This document shows, in pieces, positions 1 through 9,937 of a DNA stretch of 48,564 nt (positions are counted from its first letter, which is position 1; each line of letters starts with the position of its first letter). Made by a program: the position numbers and the translations under genes. The stretch lies in NCBI GenBank assembly GCA_012798955.1, contig JAAZMF010000166.1, forward strand, positions 1 to 48,564. Direction: 5' to 3'. The notes below the pieces were generated by a model. The model ran no database searches and was not told where the DNA came from. It saw only the letters and a program-made list of their open reading frames with translations. This DNA is from Bacillota bacterium (GTDB taxonomy: Bacteria > Bacillota > Limnochordia > DTU087).

Positions 1-128
1 AACCTATTCTGGTAAAATGTCACTCACTAGAGCGCGGATGTTTCGGATGCTGTAGGTGGGTGGTCTTTTGGAGGACTGGATAGCTTACTCCCGGGCCGGG
101 TTTGTGACCAAGCTCATTTAACCTGTTT

Positions 129-157
129 TTGCCCAGTTTTTCTGGATATGGTACAAT
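129..157 (+). promoter_or_regulatory. sigma-A-type promoter upstream of pduL-like gene (TTGCCC-17-TACAAT)
   Basis: -35 TTGCCC at 129-134, 17-nt spacer, -10 TACAAT at 152-157. Confidence 0.6.
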
Positions 158-162
158 AGGGG

Positions 163-180
163 CTGTGAGAAACCTCACAA
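163..180 (+). promoter_or_regulatory. inverted-repeat operator CTGTGAGAAACCTCACAA (Rex- or CRP/FNR-like)
   Basis: TGTGAG-N4-CTCACA perfect inverted repeat (164-179) at the expected transcription start; fits TGTGA-N6-TCACA. Confidence 0.45.
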
Positions 181-231
181 ACGCGCATCAAGAGATTATC
201 ACCAGTGATATACCATAGCTAGGGGGCATGA

Positions 232-825
232 TTGGAAATGGCAGATAAGGTTCTCGGGAAGGCGCCAGTAGGCATATCTAATCGTCACGTACATCTGTCT
301 GCGGCGGATGTAGACAAGCTTTTTGGCAGTGGCCATAGCCTTACCAACATTAAGGATTTATCCCAGCCGGGACAGTTTGCCGCTGATGAAACTGTGACTC
401 TAGTAGGTCCTAAAGGGGTTATCCCTAGAGTTAGAGTGCTGGGGCCGACACGGGGTCAGACCCAAGTAGAGATTTCTCGAACTGATGCATTCGCATTGGG
501 AGTAAGACCGCCGGTGCGAGATTCGGGCGATCATGAAGGAAGTGCCGGTCAAGTGACGGTGGTAGGACCAAACGGGGCAGTGACCTTGTCCAAAGGCATT
601 ATCTTAGCCAAACGGCATGTGCATATGACACCTGCTGATGCTGAGCGCATGGGCCTTCAGAACAAGGATCTTGTGAAAATCCGCTGTGGCGGTCCCCGGG
701 CCCTCACATTTGAGCAGGTCCTCGTACGAGTGCATGAAGATTTTGCCCTCGACTGCCATCTAGATACCGATGAGGCCAACGCCGCCATGCTTAATAACGG
801 CGATGAAGTGGAGATACTAAGGTAA
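232..825 (+). CDS. pduL: phosphate propanoyltransferase (PduL-like phosphotransacylase)
   Basis: ORF 197 aa; motifs VGISNRHVHLS and ILAKRHVHMTP typical of PduL; start could be TTG 232 or ATG 238. Confidence 0.88.
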   Translation: MEMADKVLGKAPVGISNRHVHLSAADVDKLFGSGHSLTNIKDLSQPGQFAADETVTLVGPKGVIPRVRVLGPTRGQTQVEISRTDAFALGVRPPVRDSGDHEGSAGQVTVVGPNGAVTLSKGIILAKRHVHMTPADAERMGLQNKDLVKIRCGGPRALTFEQVLVRVHEDFALDCHLDTDEANAAMLNNGDEVEILR

Positions 826-888
826 TAGTACTTCCCTTCAGTAGTACTTCCTAAGTGATGTGTTTAAGGAATGTGTTTTGGTTATCAT

Positions 889-916
889 AGGCCCCTGGGT
901 ATACTGGGGGCTTTCC
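889..916 (+). terminator. intrinsic terminator
   Basis: AGGCCCC-loop-GGGGCTT stem followed by TTTCC. Confidence 0.5.
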
Positions 917-980
917 TGTCGTATTCTAAGATACACTGTGATACAATTAGGTCAATGACCTACTAAGCAATGTAGGGGGG

Positions 981-1199
981 ATGAGAAGCATGCCCTTGCG
1001 GGAATTCCAGTGCATAAACTGTGGGGAGAAATTCGAGGAATTAGTGCGCAACGGTACAAAGGTTGTATGCCCCAAATGTAATAGCCAGGAGTTGGAGAGT
1101 TTGATCTCCTCCTTTGGCTTTAAAGGCTCCACCAAATCCAGTGCTATGCAAGGGGGTTGTGGCACCTGTGCCGGCGGACACTGTAGCACCTGTCACTAA
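981..1199 (+). CDS. FmdB-family zinc-ribbon protein
   Basis: 72 aa; MPLREFQCINCGEKFEEL...VVCPKCNS plus Cys-rich C-terminal tail; upstream GGGGGG SD. Confidence 0.75.
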   Translation: MRSMPLREFQCINCGEKFEELVRNGTKVVCPKCNSQELESLISSFGFKGSTKSSAMQGGCGTCAGGHCSTCH

Positions 1200-1421
1200 T
1201 ATAAGCCAAGAATCTTGCGTACCCGATGATATGAAGCATTTGCTTGCAAGGGTGCTATAGCATAGCGTAGTTGGAGTCTTCCGTTCCTGGCCTCTTGGCA
1301 TTTTGCCGCTCCCATGGAAGGAAGATCTAGGTAGATGTCTAAGTAGGACATGGGCAGAAAAATCGGCAATCGGGGCTACAGGCATGAAGATTGCTGAAAA
1401 ACAACGCTGGAGGAGACGCAA

Positions 1422-2489
1422 ATGAAAAAGACGAGGGTCGCCCTCATTGGATGCGGTCGAGTAGCAAGGGTTCACGCCGAAGCTTTGGCTTCATTGGATG
1501 AAGTCGAACTAGTTGCCGTTGTTGACATTAAGCCTGATCGGGCAGAGGATTTTAGCCAAAGGTATGACGCAAAAGCGTACACCGATTACAAGGAAGTCTT
1601 AGCTCTATCCCATGTAGATGCGGTACAGCTAGCCACACCACATAATACCCACGCTGAGATTGCCATTGACGCTCTTAAGGCTGGTAAAGATGTACTTACA
1701 GAAAAACCCATGGCCATCACAGTTCCTGATATGGAGGCCATGATTGAAACTGCCAAGGAAACCGGTCGTACGTTAGGGGTTATTTTTCAGAATCGGTATA
1801 ATGACGCTTCCCAGGCGGTGAAGCAAGTTATCGAAGATGGTAGACTGGGTGAGATCAAGGGCACTCGGGCGATCATTACTTGGCGCCGCACAGATGAGTA
1901 CTATTCCCATAGTGACTGGAAGGGAACCTGGGACAAAGAGGGTGGCGGGGTCCTGATCGATCAGGCTATCCATACTATAGACCTGATGCAATGGCTCACC
2001 GGAGAAATAGATTACCTGGAAGCCCGGTATGATACAAGGGCCCATGACATGATTGATGTGGATGACGTGGCTGAAGCCCATATAGTGTTTAAGAACGGTG
2101 CGATTGGTTGTCTTTATGCTAACTGCAACTATTCCTATGATGCACCAATTTTCCTGGAGATCCATGGAGAGAAAGGAATTGCCCATATCATCGGCGATAC
2201 CGCGAGAATCACCATAGGCAACAAGACCATCACGGTAGAGCAAGAGGCCGATGAGGCATCTGGCCTACGGTATTGGGGTTTCAGCCATAAGCGACAGATT
2301 CGAGACTTCTATCGAGATCTGCAGGCAGGCAAAAGACCGTTTGTCGATGGCACCGAGGGGAAAGTTGCCGTAGATATAGTGCTAGCCATGTATGAGTCCT
2401 CCCGTCGTCAAACACCCATCTATTTCCCATATGTGCCGGGAGCACCTTCATGTGGGAAACATCGAGATGGCAAATGTGACTGCTCGTAG
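1422..2489 (+). CDS. Gfo/Idh/MocA family oxidoreductase
   Basis: 355 aa; N-terminal VALIGCGRVARVHAEAL Rossmann motif, EKPMAITVPD motif. Confidence 0.88.
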   Translation: MKKTRVALIGCGRVARVHAEALASLDEVELVAVVDIKPDRAEDFSQRYDAKAYTDYKEVLALSHVDAVQLATPHNTHAEIAIDALKAGKDVLTEKPMAITVPDMEAMIETAKETGRTLGVIFQNRYNDASQAVKQVIEDGRLGEIKGTRAIITWRRTDEYYSHSDWKGTWDKEGGGVLIDQAIHTIDLMQWLTGEIDYLEARYDTRAHDMIDVDDVAEAHIVFKNGAIGCLYANCNYSYDAPIFLEIHGEKGIAHIIGDTARITIGNKTITVEQEADEASGLRYWGFSHKRQIRDFYRDLQAGKRPFVDGTEGKVAVDIVLAMYESSRRQTPIYFPYVPGAPSCGKHRDGKCDCS

Positions 2490-2503
2490 AGGAGTATTTC
2501 ATC

Positions 2504-2533
2504 TTGACATTGGCTAGCTGGTGCTGGTATGCT
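2504..2533 (+). promoter_or_regulatory. promoter TTGACA-18-TATGCT upstream of pyr operon
   Basis: -35 TTGACA 2504-2509, -10 TATGCT 2528-2533, in the pyrB upstream intergenic region. Confidence 0.5.
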
Positions 2534-2660
2534 TAGAGAAACATAAAATTGATTCCCTTTAAGGTGATCCGGCGAGGTCAGCAAGGGGCGGGCTATCGGT
2601 GTGCACTATTGCGTCACTGAGGTCTAGTGGAGTTTGCGCAGATATTGTGGCAAAACTAAT

Positions 2661-2695
2661 AAACCCTGCCGGATAGGCGGGGTTTTCCTTTTTGA
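2661..2695 (+). terminator. strong intrinsic terminator in pyr leader (candidate attenuator)
   Basis: AAACCCTGCC-GGATA-GGCGGGGTTTT, 10-bp stem followed by T-rich tract, ~55 nt before pyrB start. Confidence 0.7.
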
Positions 2696-2749
2696 CCCCG
2701 GGACACCTTTACCAAGAGATTGAGGTGGAAAAACCCTGGAGGTGAAGCC

Positions 2750-3694
2750 ATGGCATGGCAGAGAAAGGATCTACTAGGGCTAGCCGATCTTTCTGTAGAC
2801 GAAACAGAGACTTTACTAAAGTCGGCTCAAGCCTTCAAACATGTGTTTGAACGGAGTGTCAAGAAATTCCCCACCCTAAGAGGAAAGACAATCGTCAATC
2901 TGTTCTATGAACCCAGCACGCGTACCCGGAGTTCATTTGAAATCGCTGGAAAATGGCTCAGTGCTGATGTCATCAATGTATCCGCATCTACCAGCAGTGT
3001 TGCCAAGGGAGAAAGCCTGAAAGACACAGCCAAAACCTTAGAAGCTATGGGAGTTGATGCCATAGTCCTTAGGCATTCTGCCCCTGGCACCCCCCATTAT
3101 TTAGCCAACTCGTGTAATGCCGCTATTATCAATGCCGGTGATGGCGCCCACGAACATCCTACCCAAGCTTTGCTAGATCTACTTACCTTAAAAGAAAAGT
3201 GGGACTCCTTCCAAGATAAGGAGGTCCTCATCATCGGAGATATCCGCCATAGCAGAGTCGCCAAATCCAATATTTACGGATTAACTCGGCTCGGGGCAAA
3301 CATAACTGTTTGTGGCCCAGCAACCCTAATGCCTCCAGGCTTAGATAAGCTCGGTGTTAGGGTGAAGGAGCGTCTAGATGATGAGTTGCTACAAGCAGCG
3401 GATTTAGTCTATGTTCTTCGTATTCAGCGGGAAAGGCAAGAACAGGGCCTATTCCCCTCCCTTAGAGAATACAGCAGATTATATGGATTAAATGCCGCGC
3501 GAATGGAGCAAACCAAACCTGATGTCATCGTGATGCATCCTGGGCCCGCTAATCTTGGTGTGGAGATTACTACCCAAGTGGCATATAGCAGAGCATCATC
3601 GATTCAAGAGCAAGTGACTAATGGTGTGGCTGTGAGAATGGCCGTATTGTATCACCTTGTGGGAGGAGAACGCCAGGATGTCGATCTTAATTAA
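2750..3694 (+). CDS. pyrB: aspartate carbamoyltransferase catalytic subunit
   Basis: FYEPSTRTRSSFE, HPTQALLDLLT, HPGPxNxGVEI motifs; SD GGAGGTG before ATG 2750. Confidence 0.95.
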   Translation: MAWQRKDLLGLADLSVDETETLLKSAQAFKHVFERSVKKFPTLRGKTIVNLFYEPSTRTRSSFEIAGKWLSADVINVSASTSSVAKGESLKDTAKTLEAMGVDAIVLRHSAPGTPHYLANSCNAAIINAGDGAHEHPTQALLDLLTLKEKWDSFQDKEVLIIGDIRHSRVAKSNIYGLTRLGANITVCGPATLMPPGLDKLGVRVKERLDDELLQAADLVYVLRIQRERQEQGLFPSLREYSRLYGLNAARMEQTKPDVIVMHPGPANLGVEITTQVAYSRASSIQEQVTNGVAVRMAVLYHLVGGERQDVDLN

Positions 3695-4964
3695 GCAGGG
3701 CACACTGCTAATGGGTAGCCCAGGGACCCAGACTCTAGAGGTTGGCGATATTCGGATCGAAGATACTCGGATCCAGGCCCTAGGATCAGATCTCACTCCC
3801 CAAGCCGAAGATGAGGTCATCGAGGCCCAGGGCCGATTGGTTGCACCTGGTCTAGTTGATCTGCATGTGCATTTGAGGGAGCCGGGTCGGGAAGATGAAG
3901 AGACAATCATCACCGGTGCTGAAGCTGGGGCGGCTGGTGGCTTCACCACCATCGTGTGTATGCCTAACACTAGTCCGCCATTGGATTCGGGCCCTGCAGT
4001 CTTGGCCATTCATAGCCGAGCCCTGCACGCTCCCATTCGGGTTATACCAGTAGGATGCGTGAGTAAAGGTCGAGATGGTAGGGAGCTCGCTGAAATCGGG
4101 GAGTTGGTGGAGGCAGGCATTTGGGGCATCTCCGATGATGGTAGTCCCATTATGGATAGTGAGCTAATGCGCAGGGCACTAGAATATAGTCGTCCCTTTG
4201 GTATACCGGTGATTAGTCATGCAGAAGACCCAAAACTAGTTGGGCAAGGTGTTATGCATGAAGGTTTTATGTCGACTATTCTCGGTCTAACTGGCATTCC
4301 TGCCGAAGCGGAATCTATCATGGTAGCCCGAGATGTGCTCTTGGCTAAGGCCACTGGAGCTTGGCTCCATGTTGCCCACGTATCGACTAAAGAAAGCGTT
4401 AGTATGATACAGGCGGCGAAAGCCGAGGGGGTTAAGGTAACTTGCGAAGTTACTCCCCATCACCTTGTCTTGACCGATGAGGCTGTAAAGGATTTTGACA
4501 CCAACACTAAGGTCAATCCACCACTGCGTAGCCAAGATCATGTGGAAGTCTTGCGGACGGCTTTGGCTTCCGGTGTGATAGATTGCATTGCAACAGATCA
4601 TGCTCCCCATAGCTGGGAGGAAAAAGACTGTGATTACGATCAAGCGGAGTTTGGACTAATTGGTCTAGAAACAGCTCTACCTGTGCTTTTAACCCACTTG
4701 GTAGATTCGGGTGTCATTGATTTGTATACACTATGGGATCGGATATCATACGGGCCTGCCAGTCTTTTGGGACTTGAGGATCACGGTTTACAAGTGGGCA
4801 ATCGAGCAGATATTGTAATAGTTGATTTGGAGCGGGAAAAGGTGGTGGATCCTGCCAAGGGACGTAGTCTTTCTCAAAACACTCCCTTTGCCGGTGCAAA
4901 GCTAACAGGGTGGCCTGTTGTAACCATTGCCAATGGGAAAGTTGTTTTCCGGGAGGTGATTTAG
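3678..4964 (+). CDS. pyrC: dihydroorotase
   Basis: DLHVHLREPGREDEE, HVSTKESV, TDHAPHSWEEK motifs; ATG 3678 overlaps pyrB end. Confidence 0.95.
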   Translation: MSILIKQGTLLMGSPGTQTLEVGDIRIEDTRIQALGSDLTPQAEDEVIEAQGRLVAPGLVDLHVHLREPGREDEETIITGAEAGAAGGFTTIVCMPNTSPPLDSGPAVLAIHSRALHAPIRVIPVGCVSKGRDGRELAEIGELVEAGIWGISDDGSPIMDSELMRRALEYSRPFGIPVISHAEDPKLVGQGVMHEGFMSTILGLTGIPAEAESIMVARDVLLAKATGAWLHVAHVSTKESVSMIQAAKAEGVKVTCEVTPHHLVLTDEAVKDFDTNTKVNPPLRSQDHVEVLRTALASGVIDCIATDHAPHSWEEKDCDYDQAEFGLIGLETALPVLLTHLVDSGVIDLYTLWDRISYGPASLLGLEDHGLQVGNRADIVIVDLEREKVVDPAKGRSLSQNTPFAGAKLTGWPVVTIANGKVVFREVI

Positions 4965-7900
4965 TGCCTATTGATGCAGAGCTAAAAAAGGTCATTGTGA
5001 TCGGTTCTGGACCAATTGTTATTGGCCAAGCCGCTGAATTTGACTATGCCGGAACCCAAGCCTGTGGTTCCTTGCGGGAGCAAAATCTTGAGGTAGTGCT
5101 GGTCAATAGTAATCCTGCCACCATCATGACCGATGCTGACATTGCTGATACAGTCTATATCGAACCTTTGACAGTGGAGTTTATCGAGCGGATCATTGCC
5201 AGGGAAAAACCCCAAGGATTGTTAGCTACTATGGGGGGACAGATTGGGCTTAATCTGGCAGTTGAGGCTGAGCAGCGGGGGATTTTAGCCCGCTATGGTG
5301 TTAGACTGTTGGGCACCCCCCTATCCGCCATTCAACAGGCCGAAGACCGAGAGTTGTTTAAAAAGGCCATGGAACATCTCGGTGAGCCTATACCGGAAAG
5401 CGCTATTGTTAGGTCAATCCGAGAAGCTAAAGCATTTGCCACGGTGATCGGTTATCCCGTGATTATCAGGCCGGCATTTACTCTAGGTGGTGCCGGTGGG
5501 GGAATTGCAGAAGATGAAGATGCGCTCATTGAGATCACAGAAAGAGGCCTCGCTAATAGCCCCATAGGTCAGGTACTGATGGAGAGAAGTGTGGCTGGTT
5601 GGAAAGAGCTCGAATATGAGGTTATCCGAGACGGTGACGGAAGTAGTGTTGTAGTTTGCACCATGGAGAATTTCGATCCCGTAGGGATTCACACCGGTGA
5701 TAGCATTGTAGTCGCGCCCTGCCAGACCGTTAGCAAAAGAGATGATGAGGCTTTGCGGAAGGCGGCACTTAGTATCGTTAGCCATCTTGGGATACTAGGG
5801 AGCTGCAATGTGCAATTTGCTTTGCATCCTAGTGATGGGAGTTATTATGTGATTGAAGTTAATCCCCGCCTTAGTCGCTCCAGCGCCCTAGCGTCAAAGG
5901 CAACGGGTTACCCCATTGCTCGGGTGGCGGCGAAGATAGCCATTGGGCTATCACTTGATGAGATCAAATGCTCTAGTCCATCTTTCTCCTTTGCCAGCCA
6001 AGCACCAGTGCTTGATTACGTCGTAGTCAAGATCCCTCGCTGGCCCTTTGATAAGTTCGAAGATGCGGACCGGGCTTTGGGTACCCAGATGAAGGCAACC
6101 GGTGAGACCATGGCCATAGGCAGGGACTTCCAGTCCGCATTGCTTAAGGCGATTCGCTCTCTGGAAACAGAAGCGACAGGACTTTTTCTGCCAGAGCATA
6201 TTCACTTAGCCGATGAAGCTATCGTAGCGCGCCTAGCAAAGGCAGATGATGAACGGATATTCCTTTTGGCCGAGGCTATCAGGCGGGGATGGGATATCAC
6301 GAGACTGCATGATATTAGCGGGATTGCGCCTTGGTTTCTAGATCAGATTCGGCAGTTAGCCCTTACCTTACAGGGCCTTGGAGAGGGGAAGGGCCCTGAT
6401 GATTTTGTATGTCTGCAATCTGCCAAGATGGCCGGTTTTGATGATAGAACTCTAGCCCACATTTGGGGTGTCGATGAAGCAGAAGTGCGGGCAAGGCGTA
6501 TAGAGATGGGCCTTGTGCCAGCCTATAGAGGGGTGAGCGCCAATCCTTGCCACAAGGAAGAGGCTCAGGCCTATTACTATTCTAGTTACGGTACCCCAGG
6601 CAAGCCCGCCCAGGAATCTGGGCGTAAGGTGCTTATCGTGGGATCCGGACCGATTCGCATTGGCCAGGGCATTGAGTTTGATTACTGCAATGTGCATTGC
6701 GCCTTGGAGCTAAGGCGACAAGGACTACAAACCATTGTCATCAATAACAATCCGGAAACTGTAAGCACAGACTTTGATGTGGCCCACAAGTTGTATTTTG
6801 AGCCATTGACTTCAGAAGATGTGTTAAACGTGGTGGCTAGGGAAAAACCAGAAGGGGCAATAGTACAGTTCGGTGGGCAGACAGCACTAAATCTCGCGGC
6901 CACACTAGCTAGAGCTAATGTGCCAATCTTAGGCACTTCCTTAGAAGCAATTGATACAGCAGAGGATCGGGAGAAGTTTGAAGCGCTCCTTGAAAAGCTT
7001 GATGTTAGGCGTCCCCCGGGCAAGACCGCCCACACCAAGGCAGAGGCCTTGCATGCCGCTGAGCTTGTTGGCTATCCTGTGCTCGTAAGGCCTTCATATG
7101 TATTGGGGGGTAGGGCCATGGCCATTGTCCACAGCACCCAGGAGTTAGAGGAATATATCCATGGGGCAGTGCGGGTTTCCCGGGACAAACCAGTCCTAAT
7201 TGACAAATATCTACCTGGAGTTGAACTTGAGGTAGATGCCATCAGTGACGGCCACGATATTCTCATACCCGGAATTATGCAACATGTGGAGCGGGCCGGC
7301 GTCCACTCAGGAGATAGCATAGCCTTCTGCCCAGCTCGGCTAGATAGTGGCCTTGAAGATGAGATCGTTGATATCACGGCAAAGCTAGCCAAGGATTTGC
7401 CCATCGTAGGATTGCTCAATATCCAATATGTAGTCCACGATGGTAAAGTATACGTGATTGAAGTCAATCCCCGGGCTAGCCGCACTGTACCTTTCCTAAG
7501 CAAGCTCACCGGCATCCCCTTGGTGGCCCTTGCCTGCAGGGTGAGTCTTGGCCAAAGCTTAAAAGACCAAGGCTATGGCACAGGTCTCTATTCTAGATCC
7601 CCGGTAGTCGGTGTAAAAATGCCAGTTTTCAGTTTTGCGAAGCTCAAAGGTGTCGATGTGTCTCTAAGTCCAGAAATGAAATCCACTGGCGAATGTATGG
7701 CGGCAGATACCTACATGGAGGCTGCTCTACTCAAGGCCTTTCTGGCGGGTGGTATGTCACTACCTGAAGATGGTGTGATCTTGGCCACTATTGCCGACCG
7801 GGACAAGGACGAAAGCCTAAAGAACTTAACTCAGCTAGATAAGCTAGGCTTTCGCATTATGGCAACTCCCGGAACGGCCTGCTTTCTAAGGAACCATGGT

Positions 7901-8194
7901 ATCATGGCTGAGTCTGTAGGTAAGATCCGCGAACAGGCTCCTACTGTCCTCGATGTCTTGCGTAAAGGCTCTGTGAAACTTGTGATCAATACCATGACGG
8001 CAGGTAAACAGCCTTGGCGGGATGGGTTTCAGATTCGCAGAACCGCGGTGGAACTAGGCATACCCTGTTTCACTTCCTTGGATACATTGGCTGCTTTCAT
8101 AGAAGCACTCAAGTTTCATCGGACAAGGCGGGAGCCTAAGATTTTGTCCCTAGCCGATTATGAGGTCTTGAGGATGGGAGGAGGTCAAGGATGA
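4964..8194 (+). CDS. carB: carbamoyl-phosphate synthase large subunit
   Basis: IVIGSGPIVIGQAAEFDYAGTQAC; duplicated ATP-grasp halves (IVGSGPIRIGQGIEFDYCNVH); GTG start overlaps the pyrC stop. Confidence 0.95.
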   Translation: MPIDAELKKVIVIGSGPIVIGQAAEFDYAGTQACGSLREQNLEVVLVNSNPATIMTDADIADTVYIEPLTVEFIERIIAREKPQGLLATMGGQIGLNLAVEAEQRGILARYGVRLLGTPLSAIQQAEDRELFKKAMEHLGEPIPESAIVRSIREAKAFATVIGYPVIIRPAFTLGGAGGGIAEDEDALIEITERGLANSPIGQVLMERSVAGWKELEYEVIRDGDGSSVVVCTMENFDPVGIHTGDSIVVAPCQTVSKRDDEALRKAALSIVSHLGILGSCNVQFALHPSDGSYYVIEVNPRLSRSSALASKATGYPIARVAAKIAIGLSLDEIKCSSPSFSFASQAPVLDYVVVKIPRWPFDKFEDADRALGTQMKATGETMAIGRDFQSALLKAIRSLETEATGLFLPEHIHLADEAIVARLAKADDERIFLLAEAIRRGWDITRLHDISGIAPWFLDQIRQLALTLQGLGEGKGPDDFVCLQSAKMAGFDDRTLAHIWGVDEAEVRARRIEMGLVPAYRGVSANPCHKEEAQAYYYSSYGTPGKPAQESGRKVLIVGSGPIRIGQGIEFDYCNVHCALELRRQGLQTIVINNNPETVSTDFDVAHKLYFEPLTSEDVLNVVAREKPEGAIVQFGGQTALNLAATLARANVPILGTSLEAIDTAEDREKFEALLEKLDVRRPPGKTAHTKAEALHAAELVGYPVLVRPSYVLGGRAMAIVHSTQELEEYIHGAVRVSRDKPVLIDKYLPGVELEVDAISDGHDILIPGIMQHVERAGVHSGDSIAFCPARLDSGLEDEIVDITAKLAKDLPIVGLLNIQYVVHDGKVYVIEVNPRASRTVPFLSKLTGIPLVALACRVSLGQSLKDQGYGTGLYSRSPVVGVKMPVFSFAKLKGVDVSLSPEMKSTGECMAADTYMEAALLKAFLAGGMSLPEDGVILATIADRDKDESLKNLTQLDKLGFRIMATPGTACFLRNHGIMAESVGKIREQAPTVLDVLRKGSVKLVINTMTAGKQPWRDGFQIRRTAVELGIPCFTSLDTLAAFIEALKFHRTRREPKILSLADYEVLRMGGGQG

Positions 8195-8991
8195 CTAATA
8201 TGATCACCCACGAGACTGAAGTACTAGCCAACGAAGAGGTGAAGCCCGGTTTCTATCATCTTTACCTAAGCGCGCCGGTGTTAGCAGAAGTGGCCACTCC
8301 CGGTCAGTTTGCTCTGTTACGATGTGCAAGTGACAATGTGGCAGATCCTTTGTTGCGGCGTCCTTTGAGCTTCAGCAACGCCTTTCCCGAGAGGGGCGAG
8401 ATAACCTTTCTGTACCAAGTGAGAGGAAAGGGTACCAAGGAACTCTCTAGATTAAGGGCGGGCCATCTTGTAGATGTGATGGGCCCATTGGGTACAGGAT
8501 TTAGACTCCCCGACCATCGGCAACCAATCGCCATAATCGGTTGCGGGGTAGGGGTAGCACCTTTGATCTATCTAGCCCACTACGGCGCCCAGAAAGGCCA
8601 TGAGGTATATACGTTTCTAGGTGCCCGTAGTAGAGATAGTCTACTATATGATCCCATCCTGGTAGCTAACTCTACTGACATAGTTGTTGCTACAGAGGAT
8701 GGTAGCGATGGCATCAAGGGGAATATTACAGCACTGCTCAAAAAGTATCCCCATGATCTAAAAATGTGTGGCTCCGCCTATATTTGTGGCCCCGAGGCTG
8801 CCATGGAAGCGGCGGCATCAATCTGTAATAGTTTTGGCGTTCCTTGCCAAGTATCCCTGGAGAGCATTATGGCCTGTGGAGTGGGGGCCTGCCTAGGCTG
8901 CACTTGTACTACCACCCGCCATGTCAACTATACCCGGGTATGTACTGAAGGTCCTGTGTTTGATGCCCAGGAGGTGTTTTTCCATGGATAG
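8191..8991 (+). CDS. pyrK: dihydroorotate dehydrogenase electron-transfer subunit
   Basis: FAD/NAD domains, C-terminal MACGVGACLGCTC [2Fe-2S] motif. Confidence 0.92.
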   Translation: MTNMITHETEVLANEEVKPGFYHLYLSAPVLAEVATPGQFALLRCASDNVADPLLRRPLSFSNAFPERGEITFLYQVRGKGTKELSRLRAGHLVDVMGPLGTGFRLPDHRQPIAIIGCGVGVAPLIYLAHYGAQKGHEVYTFLGARSRDSLLYDPILVANSTDIVVATEDGSDGIKGNITALLKKYPHDLKMCGSAYICGPEAAMEAAASICNSFGVPCQVSLESIMACGVGACLGCTCTTTRHVNYTRVCTEGPVFDAQEVFFHG

Positions 8992-9937
8992 TCCTAAGCT
9001 TAAAGTGAATATCGCTGGTCTGGAACTGGCCAACCCTATTATGACAGCATCGGGGACCTTTGGCTACGGCTTAGAGTATCTGCCACTTATGGATCCCAAG
9101 GACTTAGGTGCACTAGTTGTCACTGGTACTACTCTAGAGCCTTGGCCAGGGAATGCTCCACCGCGAATTTGCGAAACTCCCGCCGGTATGCTTAATGCCA
9201 TTGGACTAGAAAATTGTGGTGTAGAGGCGTTCATCCAGGAGGTATTGCCACAGATTGCACCATATGATCTGCCCATAATTGTGAATGTGGCCGGCAAGAG
9301 TGTAAATGAATATGTCGAAGTGGTGAGATACCTAGAGGGCACCCCAGGTATTGTCGGGTATGAGCTCAATATCTCTTGCCCTAATGTCAAGCAAGGTGGT
9401 ATGGCCTTTGGAACAGATTGTCATACCGCTGCTACAGTTACTAGGCTAGTCAAGCAAGTGGCCACCAGGCCAGTTATTGTCAAGCTCTCCCCTAATGTGA
9501 CAGACATTACTGCCATAGCTAGAGCAGTGGAAGATGCCGGGGCAGATGCCATATCCTTAGTTAATACCTTTTTGGGTATGGCAATAGATATCCACAAACG
9601 TTGCCCTGTCTTAGGCAATCGCATCGGCGGTCTATCTGGTCCCGCTATAAGGCCAATAGCCGTACGTATGGTCTGGCAAGTTGCCCAAGCAGTCAAAATA
9701 CCGATTATCGGTATGGGAGGTATTGACTCCTGGCAAAGCGCCTTGGAGTTCATCTTAGCCGGGGCTGATGCCATAGCTGTCGGCACAGCATTTTTTGTAA
9801 AGCCCAGTATCGCGAAAGAGATCAATCAAGGATTGCTAGATTACATGGAGAAAAACGAGATCAATCATCTATGTAAACTAGTGGGGGCAGCTTTACCCAA
9901 CAGACGTGATGGTAGGACGGATGAAAATCACCAGTAG
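8984..9937 (+). CDS. pyrD: dihydroorotate dehydrogenase (class 1B)
   Basis: NPIMTASGTFGYG, ELNISCPNVK, GMGGIDSW motifs; ATG 8984 overlaps pyrK. Confidence 0.94.
   Translation: MDSPKLKVNIAGLELANPIMTASGTFGYGLEYLPLMDPKDLGALVVTGTTLEPWPGNAPPRICETPAGMLNAIGLENCGVEAFIQEVLPQIAPYDLPIIVNVAGKSVNEYVEVVRYLEGTPGIVGYELNISCPNVKQGGMAFGTDCHTAATVTRLVKQVATRPVIVKLSPNVTDITAIARAVEDAGADAISLVNTFLGMAIDIHKRCPVLGNRIGGLSGPAIRPIAVRMVWQVAQAVKIPIIGMGGIDSWQSALEFILAGADAIAVGTAFFVKPSIAKEINQGLLDYMEKNEINHLCKLVGAALPNRRDGRTDENHQ

Noticed and set aside
947-1475. Minus-strand ORFs (80 and 144 aa) opposite FmdB and its downstream intergenic region
   Set aside because: Low-complexity translations with no recognisable domain; antisense to a clear gene; no SD.
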